DNA of 64,000 nt from Carbonactinospora thermoautotrophica (GTDB taxonomy: Bacteria; Actinomycetota; Actinomycetes; Streptomycetales; Carbonactinosporaceae), in the NCBI RefSeq assembly GCF_001543895.1, contig NZ_JYIJ01000019.1, forward strand, positions 1,116,001 through 1,180,000, written 5' to 3'. Below are positions 15,030-23,703 of this stretch, piece by piece; position 1 is the first letter of the stretch, and each line of letters opens with the position of its first letter. Position numbers and translations under genes: made by a program. The notes under the pieces were generated by a model. The model had not been told where the DNA came from. It made no database searches and saw nothing but the letters and a program-made list of their open reading frames with translations.

Positions 15030-16159
15030 GCATCATGCTCCCCGGGGAGCTGGTCACGGTCTTAGACCTGCTCGGGTTCACCTGGCCGCAGGCCGATGAG
15101 GACAAGCTGGAGGACTGCGCTCGGGCCTGGCGGGACTTCGCTAACGAGGTCGAGCACGTCTTCGCCGACGCCGACCGGGTGGCGCGGGCGGTGGTGGCGG
15201 AGAACCACGGCGCGTCGATCGCGGCGTTCGAGGACTATTGGCCGCGCCTCGGCGGCGGCTCGGGGCAGTTATGCGAGGCCGCGGACGCCGCGCGGCTGGT
15301 CGCCGAGGTGCTGGAGGGGTTCGCCGACGCGGTTCGCGTCGCCAAGGGCCTGGTGCTCGCCCAGCTGGGCCTGGCCGCGGCGTCCCTGGCCGCCGGGCCG
15401 CTGTCGGCGGTGGCGCAGCAGGGGTTCCGGCTGGCGATCCGCAAGGCCCTCGATGAGTTACTCGAACGGGTGGTCAAGAGCCTGCTGCCCCGGCTGAAGA
15501 GCGAGGTCAGCGAGGTCTTCGAACGCATCCTGCGCGAGCCGCGCAAGCACCTGGACGACTTCGCCACCCGGCTGCGCGCCTCCCTGCAAGGTATGGGCGG
15601 CCCACCCCTGGCCCTCGCCGGCGCTGACAACGTCCCAGCCGGTGTCCTGGCCCGCCAGCTCGACGACCTCACCCACCTCCAGGGCGGCCCCGGCGGCCCC
15701 AACCTCATGGCCATGCTCTCGGGGAAGGGCGGCGGGGCGAAGCTCGAGCCGGTGAGGATCAAGATCTGGTACGAGGAAGGGTGGTCCAAACACGAGTTCC
15801 GCCGTAAGGCGAACGCGTTGAAGCGTCTGGGGGATGAGGGGAAGCTGTTCAAGGCACCCAATCCGGTGGCCCGCGATCGGCGCGTCACCGACCAGTACCG
15901 TTCGGACGTGATCGGCCGCATCCGCCGCCAGTTCAAGGACCGAAACCCCGAGTTCATGAACCGGTTGATCAACCGCGTGACTGAGAAAATGTCTCCTGAC
16001 CATGTCTGGGAGCTGCAACTGGGCGGGCCGGACACCGCCGACAACCTGCGCTTCCTCAGCCGGGACATCAACGAGGGGATCGGCCTACGCCAGATCCGAC
16101 CGCAGATCAGAGGTTTGCCGGACGGCACTCCGATCAAGATCGACGTGATTGGACCATGA
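15026..16159 (+). CDS. predicted type VII-exported nuclease toxin (HNH-like C-terminus)
   Basis: A 377-aa polymorphic toxin. Residues 1 to about 200 are all-helical, resembling the WXG/CpnT-type N-terminal domains of type VII substrates. After a linker of about 50 residues the C-terminal domain ends in MSPDHVWELQLGG, then TADNLRFLSRDINEGIG and LPDGTPIKIDV. The DH-x-x-ELQLGG-x(4)-NL-x(n)-N arrangement is that of His/Asn-metal toxin nucleases of the HNH/SHH type, so DNA cleavage in competitors is predicted. It is coupled to the WXG gene upstream and to the immunity gene downstream by ATGA overlaps. No EccC or other core export gene is nearby. Confidence 0.78.
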   Translation: MSIMLPGELVTVLDLLGFTWPQADEDKLEDCARAWRDFANEVEHVFADADRVARAVVAENHGASIAAFEDYWPRLGGGSGQLCEAADAARLVAEVLEGFADAVRVAKGLVLAQLGLAAASLAAGPLSAVAQQGFRLAIRKALDELLERVVKSLLPRLKSEVSEVFERILREPRKHLDDFATRLRASLQGMGGPPLALAGADNVPAGVLARQLDDLTHLQGGPGGPNLMAMLSGKGGGAKLEPVRIKIWYEEGWSKHEFRRKANALKRLGDEGKLFKAPNPVARDRRVTDQYRSDVIGRIRRQFKDRNPEFMNRLINRVTEKMSPDHVWELQLGGPDTADNLRFLSRDINEGIGLRQIRPQIRGLPDGTPIKIDVIGP

Positions 16160-16647
16160 AGAGTCTGAAGGAGACGATCGAGGCTGTTCGGGCCGCGCTC
16201 GCCGAGGTGGAGGACTCGGTCATCCTGGGGCGGTTCCCGGCCGGCTGCTCGGACCCGACCGCACTGGCGGACGTGCCGGAGGGGCTACGGGAGCTGCTGC
16301 GGATCACCGACGGACCCCGGTGCGGCGTGGTCGTCCTCTTCCCCGCCGCCGACCTGCCCCGCCACCAGTACTACTGCGACGAGGTGGAGGGGGGCCAGGA
16401 GGCGTGGCTGTGTTTCGGTGTGGTCGCCGACGAGCCGCTGATGCTGCAACGTGCCACCGGGCAGGTGTGGTGGTTCCCCGACACCGGGGTGGCCTGGTAC
16501 GACAGCGACCGGTTCGAGTGCCTGGCCAAGGACGTGGCCACCTTCTTCACTGAGCACGTGCTCGGCGAGGGGTATGCGCGGCTGGCACCGAGCGGTGCGG
16601 AGGACGAGTGGTACGGCTTCCTGCGCGACCACGGGTTCGTCCCCTAG
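16156..16647 (+). CDS. SUKH (SMI1/KNR4)-like immunity protein
   Basis: A 163-aa acidic protein starting within the toxin stop (ATGA, 16156). It shows LADVPEGLRELLRITDGPRCG, the typical P-x-x-L-x-x-x-x-x-x-DG start of SUKH folds, then aromatic strands AWLCFGVVADEPLML, VWWFPDTGVAWY and an end helix before FLAKD-like text. SUKH proteins are the broadest class of immunity partner for nuclease toxins. Tight coupling directly after the toxin supports that role. Specific neutralisation of this toxin is inferred. Confidence 0.78.
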   Translation: MKSLKETIEAVRAALAEVEDSVILGRFPAGCSDPTALADVPEGLRELLRITDGPRCGVVVLFPAADLPRHQYYCDEVEGGQEAWLCFGVVADEPLMLQRATGQVWWFPDTGVAWYDSDRFECLAKDVATFFTEHVLGEGYARLAPSGAEDEWYGFLRDHGFVP

Positions 16648-16678
16648 CCCGGTCACGGCGATCCTGACGGAAGGCGGC

Positions 16679-17209
16679 GTGTTGATTAAGTACAGCGACC
16701 TGGCTGACCTGTGGGAAGAAGACGAACTGGTCCACTTCCCCTTCGACCGGCTCGGCCCGTGGGTGCGGTTCGGCCGCGACCTGTTCCCGCCCGGCGGGGC
16801 GATGCCCGTCGACGTGCCGATCCTGTTCACCGTCCACCTGAGCGGTGATGTCCATCTGTTCAGCGTGCTGCGGATCCAGGTCGGCGAGGGCGAACCCGGG
16901 CAGGTCATCGTGCTCGGTGCCGTACCCGGCGACCAGGGGCTGCTGTACTGCTTGGACACCGAGACCGGAGCCGTGCTGCTCCTGGGTACGGACACCGGAA
17001 GCCTGGAACTGGTGAACTCCAGCTTCGCTCTCTTCGTGGAGTTCCTGTACCGGCTCGCCCAACTCATCAGGAACGACCCTGGCGGTGCCGAACGGGCCGC
17101 TATGGCCCGGCACCTGCGCACCGAACTCGCCGCCGCGGACCCGGCCGCGTTCGAGGACCCGGAATCGTGGTGGTCGGTGGCGTTCATGCAACTGGAGTCC
17201 ACGCGGTAG
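16679..17209 (+). CDS. SUKH-4-like second immunity protein
   Basis: A 176-aa protein; GTG 16679 follows GGAAGGCGG at a good distance. Text such as DLWEEDELVHFPFDRL, YCLDTETGAVLLLGTD and NSSFALFVEFLYRL matches the SUKH-4 group, whose members occur as stacked immunity genes behind polymorphic toxins. It sits 31 bp after the first SUKH gene, so the operon carries at least two immunity genes. It may protect against a related toxin no longer encoded here. Confidence 0.72.
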   Translation: MLIKYSDLADLWEEDELVHFPFDRLGPWVRFGRDLFPPGGAMPVDVPILFTVHLSGDVHLFSVLRIQVGEGEPGQVIVLGAVPGDQGLLYCLDTETGAVLLLGTDTGSLELVNSSFALFVEFLYRLAQLIRNDPGGAERAAMARHLRTELAAADPAAFEDPESWWSVAFMQLESTR

Positions 17210-17539
17210 CACGAAAAGACCGAGGTGAATCCCCGGGGCGTCCCCGCCGGGCTGTCAGAGCGGGCGATCGGGCTGCCCGGTCGTGCGCGGGATCACCGTC
17301 ATCGGCTGTGGGGATAGTGGCAGACCCCACCCTGGGTGATCCACGGTGACCACGTCTCCACGCTCCCGGCTGGGTTGGCTGCCGCCGACACCGTGATTTC
17401 GATCCGCCTCCGTGGATCTGCCTGTGGGGCATCATCCAGCGCCAGTCGCGCCACGGAGGCGGGCAGCGAGATCCGCTGGACTTCGCCATGGGTTCGCGTC
17501 GAGTCGACCGCCTGTTCGCTTCGCCCGTTCGTCAGGATC
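17210..17539. other. gap of 330 bp without a convincing gene
   Basis: No frame in this stretch has a supported start plus a recognisable family. A minus-strand frame (17541-17299) reads plausibly around SAAANPAGSVETWSPWITQGG, but I cannot assign it. A GTG at 17336 would extend the following chimeric gene by 68 codons with unconserved sequence. It may be debris from the rearrangement that built the chimera. Confidence 0.4.
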
Positions 17540-18196
17540 ATGGCTGTGGCCTACTTCCTTCTGGAACCGGAAGTAGCAAGCGAGCTGGGCCAACACACCG
17601 AGCTGGACACCCGCATGCACCCGCTACGCGTCCACCGACTGCACTATGAGATCACCGACTGGCTCGGTGACGAGCTGCTGGAGTCCTTCCCGTGCTTCCT
17701 CCTCAGCCGGCGGCTAGGCGAACGCGCCGCTGCTGAGGGGCTTACCGGATTCGAACTCGCTGATGTCGAGGTGACGCTGTCGCCGGAGGCGGAGGAGCTT
17801 CTGGCGCTGGCTGCTCCGGCCCAGGCAGCCTCGCCGGTGCAGATCTACAAGGTGTACTACGACTCGCCCGGCGCCGACACCGGCAGCAACACCAGCCTGA
17901 ACGCCGAGTACGTCGTCCTGAAGAACACCGGTCGCTCCGCGGTGAGCCTCACCGGCTGGACGCTGCGCGACGCCCAGGGCTACGTCTACACCTTCGGCAC
18001 CTTCACCCTCGGTGCCGGCAAGGCCGTCGTCGTGCACACCGGCAAGGGCGCCAACAGCTCCACCCACCGGTACTGGGGACGCACCTGGTACGTGTGGAAC
18101 AACACCGGCGACACCGCCACCCTGCGCACCCGGTCCGGCTCACTGGTCGACACCTGTTCCTGGAACCGGGTGGGGTCCGGCTACCGCTACTGCTAG
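17540..18196 (+). CDS. chimera: immunity-like N-terminus fused to a lamin-tail domain
   Basis: A 218-aa protein in two parts. Residues 1 to about 85 (AYFLLEPEVASELGQHTELD, LHYEITDWLGDELLESFPC, GLTGFELADVEV) match a widespread actinomycete family often found among immunity genes, but only its first half. From residue 94 on, APAQAASPVQIYKVYYDSPG and LNAEYVVLKNTGR and LTGWTLRD are a lamin-tail domain (LTD) of a small secreted protein, including the tail of its lost signal peptide (APAQA/AS). The export signal is gone, so the LTD now follows a cytosolic-type domain. The ATG at 17540 has a poor ribosome site. Confidence 0.7.
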   Translation: MAVAYFLLEPEVASELGQHTELDTRMHPLRVHRLHYEITDWLGDELLESFPCFLLSRRLGERAAAEGLTGFELADVEVTLSPEAEELLALAAPAQAASPVQIYKVYYDSPGADTGSNTSLNAEYVVLKNTGRSAVSLTGWTLRDAQGYVYTFGTFTLGAGKAVVVHTGKGANSSTHRYWGRTWYVWNNTGDTATLRTRSGSLVDTCSWNRVGSGYRYC

Positions 18197-18203
18197 GCCA
18201 CCT

Positions 18204-18240
18204 GCCGTGGCGCCTGCCCTCCCAGGGCAGGCGCCACGGC
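18204..18240 (+). terminator. 17-bp-stem terminator after the chimeric LTD gene
   Basis: Bases 18204-18220 and 18224-18240 are perfect reverse complements (core GTGGCGCCTGCCCT) with a 3-nt loop, 8 nt after the stop codon. It probably works for both the plus-strand toxin/immunity operon and the convergent GNAT gene ending at 18262. Confidence 0.85.
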
Positions 18241-18261
18241 CTGGGAGTCGGACTGACCTGA

Positions 18262-18773
18262 TCACGCGGGGTCGTGCCGCAGCCGGCTGTAAAGGACCAG
18301 ATCCCGCCACTCCCCGTGGCTGAACTGCGCCGCGCGGAGGACCCCCTCCCGGGTGAACCCGGCGCGCTCCAGGGCGCGCTGCTCAGCGATGTTGTCCACC
18401 CGGGTCGCGGCTTCGATCCTCATCACGGGCGTGTGGGCGAACAGGTAGTCGCACAGGGCCCGCTGTGCGCGCCAGCCCACTCCCCGGCCACGCCACTCGG
18501 GTACCAACGCGATGCCGATGGACCAACACTGGCCGACCCGCGCGTGGCGGCGCGCGATCCAGGAGACAGTGCCTGCCGGTTCACCATCGGCCACGACCAT
18601 CAGCAGCCCGCGGTCCTCGCCGAGGTAACCGTTGGTCTCGAAGTGGCGGCGCACCTCGCCGACGTCGGTCCCGGCCACTCCGGTCCGAGCAGCTCGGGCT
18701 CGACGGCGAACCGCTGTAACAGTTCCAGGTCGTCTGCCACGATCGGCCGAAGCTGAACAGACGGTGATCCCAT
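18262..18773 (-). pseudogene. GNAT-family N-acetyltransferase with a frameshift
   Basis: From ATG 18773 the frame gives SPSVQLRPIVADDLELLQRF and LGPEWPG, then fails. From about 18670 the adjacent frame gives DVGEVRRHFETNGYLGEDRG and on to IALVPEWRGRGVGWRAQRAL, the acetyl-CoA-binding R/Q-x-x-G-x-G/A motif, and the C-terminal EAATRVDNIAEQRALERAGF. Joined, the length is about 170 residues, normal for RimJ/RimL-like enzymes. One missing base explains the break; it may be real or an assembly error. Confidence 0.7.
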
Positions 18774-18906
18774 GACAGTGAGGTAAGAGCGGTGCGGGCG
18801 AAGGGCTACGGAATATCCGCGGGGTGATCTCGTGCCCCGTGCCGTGCGGCACCGTGGCGTGCCCGCAGCCCTCGCCACGGGCGTGGGATGCGGCGCGCGT
18901 GGCCCG

Positions 18907-19461
18907 TCAGCTCGGCGTGACCGGGACGCCCAGGCCCTCCAGGACCTCGGCGCCGGGGAGGTCGGCCAGGGCGCGGCCGGGGACCAGCAGCTTGGAGCGG
19001 CGCACGCCGCTGCCGACGATGACGCGGGGCGCGGCGGCGACCGCGGCGTCGATCAGGATCGGCCAGCCATCCGGCAGACCGATCGGGCCGATGCCCCCGT
19101 ACTCCATGCCGGTCTCCCGGACCGCGACGTCCATGGGGGCGAACGACGCCTTGCGCGCGCCCAGGTGACGGCGGACCAGGTTGTTGACGTCGGCGCGCGT
19201 GGTGGCCAGCACCAGGCAGGCGGCGAGCCGGATCTCGCCTCCACGCTTGGCGGCGATGATCACGCAGTTCGCCGACTCGTCCAGCCCGATCCCGTAGCGG
19301 GCGCAGAACTCCGCCGTGTCCGCCGCTGCCGGGTCGATCTCGGCGACGGCCAGTTCCTCGACCGGTACGCTGCCCTTCCACGCGGCGATGGCGGCGGCGA
19401 CGGGCTCGGCGAGCAGGTCGAGGTGGTCGATCGCGGGCGCGAAACGCAGGGGCTCCGTCAT
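18907..19461 (-). CDS. YbaK/EbsC-family aminoacyl-tRNA deacylase
   Basis: A 184-aa protein starting MTEPLRFAPAIDHLDLLAEP. The family hydrolyses mischarged aminoacyl-tRNAs (for example Cys- or Ala-tRNAPro) and resembles the prolyl-tRNA synthetase editing domain. Seen here: ESANCVIIAAKRGGEIRLAA with the conserved Lys, VRRHLGARKASFAP, and GGIGPIGLPDGWPILID, the G-x-x-P-x-G motif. ATG 19461 is chosen because the conserved text begins there; an ATG 21 nt upstream is possible. It is a single gene between the broken GNAT gene and the divergent GGDEF gene. Confidence 0.85.
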   Translation of the reverse strand: MTEPLRFAPAIDHLDLLAEPVAAAIAAWKGSVPVEELAVAEIDPAAADTAEFCARYGIGLDESANCVIIAAKRGGEIRLAACLVLATTRADVNNLVRRHLGARKASFAPMDVAVRETGMEYGGIGPIGLPDGWPILIDAAVAAAPRVIVGSGVRRSKLLVPGRALADLPGAEVLEGLGVPVTPS

Positions 19462-19549
19462 ATCCCTATCTTGGCGACTCATCGCCAGCCGACGAGAACC
19501 CGCCTCCACTCTTAGTCACTGAAACAACAAGCAAGTATCCAATAGAGAC

Positions 19550-19565
19550 GTATATGCGCATATAC
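19550..19565. promoter_or_regulatory. GTATATGCGCATATAC palindrome between ybaK-like and GGDEF genes
   Basis: A perfect 16-bp palindrome in the AT-rich divergent promoter region, about 90 bp upstream of the YbaK-like start and about 125 bp upstream of the cyclase start. Its size and symmetry fit a dimeric repressor site. No regulator gene is adjacent, so the ligand is unknown. Confidence 0.55.
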
Positions 19566-19691
19566 CAGGGAAAGCGTGGCTTTGCTTACCCGCCATCCGG
19601 GCGATAGCAGCGCGAGGAGTCGTCGACAGACCACGCCATGTACCACGATGTCCCTCCAGGGCAGACCACGGATCGCTCGGGGGACCACTCC

Positions 19692-21146
19692 ATGCATCAA
19701 GCGCAGGACGTCCACGCGCGTCTCGCCGCCCTGCGCCTGCTGTACCGGGTGGCGGCCGACCTCAACGCCGTCCGCGACCTCACGGCGACTCTTCAGGCGG
19801 TCGCCGACGCCGTCGTGTCCAGCCTCGGGTTCGGTATCGCCGTGGTGAACGTGGTACGCCCCGACGGCGATCTGGAGGTCGCTGCCGTGGCCGGGAGCGA
19901 GGAGAGCCGCCAGGCGCTCTCCGGTCGTGTCGGTTCACGGGCGGACTGGGAGCGCCTGCTCGCCAGCGGCGAGGGGTGGGGCTCGCTGCGGTTCATCCCC
20001 GAGGGCAGCGTCGACCCCGGCGACATCCCCTCCTACATCCCCGACCTGCCGGTCGTCGACGAGCCGGACGCCTGGCACCCCCTGGACGTGCTGCTCGCCC
20101 CGCTGCGCGCGCCCGGCGGCGAGCTGGTCGGCGTGATCTCGGTCGACGAGCCGGCCAACGGCAAGCGGCCCGGTGAGTGGCAGTGCGAGCTGCTGGAGAT
20201 GTTCGCCATGCACGCCGCGATCGCCATCGACAACGCGCGGCTGCACACCGAGGCTCGCCAGGCCCTGGCCCGGCTCGAGCAGGAGCAGGCCGCGCTGCGG
20301 GCCAGCGAGGAGAGCTTCCGGCTCGCGTTCGAGAACGCGCCCAGCGGCATGGCCATGACCAGCCTGCGCCCCGCCGACCGCGGTCGGCTCATGCGGGTCA
20401 ACGAGGCGCTGTGCGACATGCTCGGCTATCCCGAGCTGCTGTTGCGCCGGCTCGGCCTGGCCACGGTGACCCATCCGGAAGACCGCGAGCTGTTGGACGC
20501 CTGCGAGCACGCCGGCTCGGTCGAGCTGCGCCTGCTCCGCGCCGACGGCACGGCCCTGTGGGCGGCGTTGCGCTCGTCGATCGTGTACCACGCGGCCGGC
20601 GAGCCCGACTTCCTGCTCATCCACGTCGAGGACATCGAGGACCGCAAGCGGCGCGAGCAGACCTTGCGGCACCGGGCCAGCCACGATCCGCTGACCGGCC
20701 TGCCCAACCGCGCCGAGCTGCGCGTCCGCCTGGAACGGCTGCTGGCCGCCCGCACCACGCTCGGCGTGCTCTTCTGCGACCTGGACGACTTCAAGACGAT
20801 CAACGACACGTACGGTCACCATGCCGGTGACGCGGTGCTGGTCGAGGTCGCGGTCCGCCTGCAGTCCGGCGTGCGGGACGGCGACACGGTGGCGCGTGTG
20901 GGTGGTGACGAGTTCGTCGTGCTCGCCGGCGGGCTCGGCCCCGGCGACGTCGAGGACCTCGCCGCTCGGCTCGCCGCCACGGTGAGCGCCCCGTTCGAGT
21001 ACGAGGGCCAGCAGATCCCCATCTCGGCCAGCGTCGGCATCAGCTGGTCCGACGGCGCCTCCCAGGCCGAGGACCTGATGCGGGCCGCCGACCGGCACAT
21101 GTACGAGCGCAAGCGCGCCCGGACCAAGCCGCGCGCGGTCAGCTGA
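19692..21146 (+). CDS. diguanylate cyclase, GAF-PAS-GGDEF (CdgB-like)
   Basis: A 484-aa signalling enzyme with a GAF domain at about residues 15-175, a PAS/PAC domain at about 195-315 (ASEESFRLAFENAPSGMAM, ending in DIEDRKRREQ), and a GGDEF domain at about 325-480 with FCDLDDFKTINDTYGHHAGD and the intact active loop RVGGDEFVVLAG. It should make cyclic di-GMP from GTP. There is no EAL domain. The order matches CdgB of S. coelicolor, which affects development. ATG 19692 with GGGGGA upstream is preferred over the in-frame ATG at 19638. It converges with the next gene and overlaps it by 8 bp. Confidence 0.9.
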   Translation: MHQAQDVHARLAALRLLYRVAADLNAVRDLTATLQAVADAVVSSLGFGIAVVNVVRPDGDLEVAAVAGSEESRQALSGRVGSRADWERLLASGEGWGSLRFIPEGSVDPGDIPSYIPDLPVVDEPDAWHPLDVLLAPLRAPGGELVGVISVDEPANGKRPGEWQCELLEMFAMHAAIAIDNARLHTEARQALARLEQEQAALRASEESFRLAFENAPSGMAMTSLRPADRGRLMRVNEALCDMLGYPELLLRRLGLATVTHPEDRELLDACEHAGSVELRLLRADGTALWAALRSSIVYHAAGEPDFLLIHVEDIEDRKRREQTLRHRASHDPLTGLPNRAELRVRLERLLAARTTLGVLFCDLDDFKTINDTYGHHAGDAVLVEVAVRLQSGVRDGDTVARVGGDEFVVLAGGLGPGDVEDLAARLAATVSAPFEYEGQQIPISASVGISWSDGASQAEDLMRAADRHMYERKRARTKPRAVS

Positions 21147-21975
21147 CCGGGAGGTGCTCGCGGCGTGGCTGACTGCGGACCGTCACCGGGTCGCCAGGAG
21201 CCAGGCCCAGTTGGTTGGCGGCGTTGCCGCCGTTGATCGCCAGGGCGAGCATCCCGGCTGAGTCGACGAAGGCGACGAGCCGGCCGACGGGGACGCTCCC
21301 GAACGTCTCCCCGTACGTGAACTCCCAGCGGCCCTCGGCGGACCGCACCTCCAGCCGCGTCCCAGGACGCAGGCCGAGCGCGCCCACCTGGTCGCCGGTC
21401 AGGCTGGTCTGCACGTTGCCGTACCGGTCCACGGTCACCACCTCGCCCTCGGCGTGGTCGGCGTGCAGCCGGCTCACCGGGTCGGGCAGCCGGACGAGCC
21501 GGTCGACCGGCAGCTCGGGCCCGACGCGCTCCAGCGGCACGCCGGTCGCGAGGTGGGCGGCCACCGGCGCGAACACGTCCCGCCCGTGGAACGTGCTGGA
21601 CACCTCGGGCAGCATCAGGGTCGGCTCGGCCAGCTCGTATGCGTGCGCCGGACCGCCCACCGCGTCGGCGGCCCAGCTGAGCAGCCCGTTGTCCGGGCCG
21701 ACGAAGACGTGGTCCCCGGCCTGGACCGCGACACCGCGCCGCGCGGTGCCCACTCCTGGGTCGACGACGGCGACATGCACGCCCGGCGGCAGGTACGGCA
21801 CGGTCTGCGCGAGCACCGCCGCGCCCCGGCGCACGTCACCGGGCGCCACCAGGTGGGTGATGTCGATCACTCGAACCGCCGGCGCGATCCGGGCGAACAC
21901 GCCGTGGCACGCGCCGACGAACCCGTCGGCCAGTCCGTAGTCGGTCAGGAACGAGATGCACCGGTACCCGGCCAT
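21139..21975 (-). CDS. S-adenosyl-L-methionine hydroxide adenosyltransferase (DUF62)
   Basis: A 278-aa enzyme of the fluorinase-related family that splits SAM into adenosine and methionine using water-derived hydroxide. Motifs: ISFLTDYGLADGFVGACHG at the N-terminus (Asp that binds the ribose), VDPGVGTARRG, VGPDNGLLSWAAD, and the Asp-x-x-Gly-Asn segment VDRYGNVQTSL. It has no fluorinase-specific insertion that I can see. It stands alone between the cyclase and nagA and overlaps the cyclase tail-to-tail. Confidence 0.9.
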   Translation of the reverse strand: MAGYRCISFLTDYGLADGFVGACHGVFARIAPAVRVIDITHLVAPGDVRRGAAVLAQTVPYLPPGVHVAVVDPGVGTARRGVAVQAGDHVFVGPDNGLLSWAADAVGGPAHAYELAEPTLMLPEVSSTFHGRDVFAPVAAHLATGVPLERVGPELPVDRLVRLPDPVSRLHADHAEGEVVTVDRYGNVQTSLTGDQVGALGLRPGTRLEVRSAEGRWEFTYGETFGSVPVGRLVAFVDSAGMLALAINGGNAANQLGLAPGDPVTVRSQPRREHLPVS

Positions 21976-22136
21976 GCCGGCAGCCTACCCGGGGCCGGGC
22001 GTGGTCCGAGATCGCATGACAACGCTCGGTTCCCCGGGGGACCGGGGTCAGCCGGCCGCGCGCGGTACGCCGAGGCGCGACCTCGCCGGCGACGGGGTAG
22101 TGACGCCGAGGGCGAGGTCGAGCGCGACGGTGACGA

Positions 22137-23288
22137 TCATGCGCGGGCGAACTCCCGCACCCACTCGCCGCGCCGCATCACGGCGACCACCTCCAGGTCG
22201 TCGTCGAGCACCACCAGGTCGGCGTCCTTGCCTTCCTCGATCGAGCCGATCCGCCCGTCCAGGCCGAGCAGCCGCGCCGGGGTCAGCGACGCCGCCCGGG
22301 ACGCCTGCTCGATCGGCACGCCGACCTCCCGCACGGTGCGGCGGAAGGCGCCGGCCATCGTCAGCGTGCTGCCGGCCAGCGAGCCGCCGTCGACGAGCCG
22401 GACCACCCCGCCCGCGACGCGGACGCTCACCGGCCCCAGCCGGTAGACCCCGTCGGGCATGCCGGCCGCGCTCACCGCGTCGGTGATCAGCGCGACCCGG
22501 TCCGCGCCGACCGCGTCGAACACGACCCCGATGACGGCCGGGTGCAGGTGACCGCCGTCGTTGATGACCTCCACGGTCACGCCCGCGTCCGCCATGGCCG
22601 CGATCACCGGGCCCGGTTCCCGGTGGTGCATGCCGCGCATGCCGTTGAACAGGTGCGTGGCCACGGTCGCGCCGGCCTCGATGGCGGCCCGCGTCTGCGC
22701 GTACGTGGCGTCGGTGTGCCCGATCGCCGCGAGCACCCCGGCGTCGGCGAGCTGTCGGATCACGTCCAGGCCGCCCGGCAGCTCGGGCGCGATCGTGACC
22801 ATCCGGATCGTGCCGCGGGCCGCGTCCAGCAGGCGCGCGACCTCGCCGGTGTCCGGGGCGCGCAGCAGGTTCGGATCGTGCGCGCCGCAGCGGGCCCGGC
22901 TGAGGTACGGCCCCTCCAGGTGGAGGCCGGCCAGCAGGCCGTCCTCGACGAGGTCGGCGAGGGCCGCGACGCTGCGCTCCAGGTCCGCCACGGTGGCGGT
23001 GACCAGGCTCGCCACGGTCGTGGTGGTGCCATGCCCGCGATGGAACTCGGCGGCCGCGCGCGCCTCCTCGGGGTCGCCGGTGGTGTAGGAGGCGCCGCCG
23101 CCCCCGTGCACGTGGATGTCGACGAAGCCGGGCACGACCCAGTGTCCGCGCAGGTCGAGCGCGTCCCTGGGGAGCGGCGCGTCCCCGGCCGCGCCGACGG
23201 CGGCGATGCGGCCGGATCGCACCTCCAGCCAGCCGTCCTCGACGACGCCGCCCGGCAGTACGAGCCGGGCGTGGCGCAGCACGGTCAT
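22137..23288 (-). CDS. nagA: N-acetylglucosamine-6-phosphate deacetylase
   Basis: A 383-aa amidohydrolase converting GlcNAc-6-P to GlcN-6-P and acetate in amino-sugar catabolism. Metal-binding motif VDIHVHGGGG, then GLHLEGPYLS (metal-bridging Glu), AGATVATHLFNGMRG, and the catalytic Asp in LITDAVSAAGMPDG are all present. ATG 23288 overlaps the stop of the upstream kinase remnant, showing a former two-gene operon. The divergent DeoR-type gene and the ABC transporter beyond it suggest a GlcNAc or chitooligosaccharide utilisation locus. Confidence 0.95.
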   Translation of the reverse strand: MTVLRHARLVLPGGVVEDGWLEVRSGRIAAVGAAGDAPLPRDALDLRGHWVVPGFVDIHVHGGGGASYTTGDPEEARAAAEFHRGHGTTTTVASLVTATVADLERSVAALADLVEDGLLAGLHLEGPYLSRARCGAHDPNLLRAPDTGEVARLLDAARGTIRMVTIAPELPGGLDVIRQLADAGVLAAIGHTDATYAQTRAAIEAGATVATHLFNGMRGMHHREPGPVIAAMADAGVTVEVINDGGHLHPAVIGVVFDAVGADRVALITDAVSAAGMPDGVYRLGPVSVRVAGGVVRLVDGGSLAGSTLTMAGAFRRTVREVGVPIEQASRAASLTPARLLGLDGRIGSIEEGKDADLVVLDDDLEVVAVMRRGEWVREFARA

Positions 23289-23454
23289 GTACCCGTTCCT
23301 TCCACCCGGTCGAGCAGGTCCCAGGCGAGCAGCCCGGCTCCGGCGCAGCCGGCTTCGTCGCCCAGCCGACGATCCGGGGCGGCACCTGGAAGGTGCCGGG
23401 CGAGCGCGTCGCGCAGCGGCGCCAGCAGCATCTCATCATGGGCTTTGCTGTTCA
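23285..23454 (-). pseudogene. C-terminal stub of a sugar kinase (probable GlcNAc kinase)
   Basis: The frame ending at 23285 overlaps the nagA start (ATGA) and reads LLAPLRDALARHLPG, then LGDEAGCAGAGLLAWDLLDR, the D-A-G-x-x-G-A-x-L-L tail typical of ROK or BadF-type sugar kinases. Only about 55 residues are recognisable; upstream of about 23455 the frame loses kinase character and no ATP-binding or substrate motif exists. In related actinomycetes a kinase gene precedes nagA, so this is the remnant of that gene after deletion. Confidence 0.65.
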
Positions 23455-23703
23455 CGGGTTGAGGTGACACCCGGCCGCTGACAAGGCGGTCACGGGTGGG
23501 CGCGCGACAGCACGAGCCGCGTGGTGGCGAACCGGGGTCCACCGACCGCTGGTCGGCGAAGTCCAACACGAGCGGATGAACAAATCGCTGCGGAGGGAGC
23601 TGCCCCGCATGTTCTGAACGGCTGTGTGACGACGCGTACCGCGCTCGGGAAACGCGCGGTTGTGCCACGCTGCACACGAGCGTGAGCAGCGGGAGGAGGC
23701 ACG

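Noticed and set aside
15235-16137. A 300-aa minus-strand ORF over the type VII toxin gene.
   Set aside because: The plus frame is coupled to neighbours by ATGA overlaps at both ends and has a recognisable nuclease tail; the minus frame has neither.
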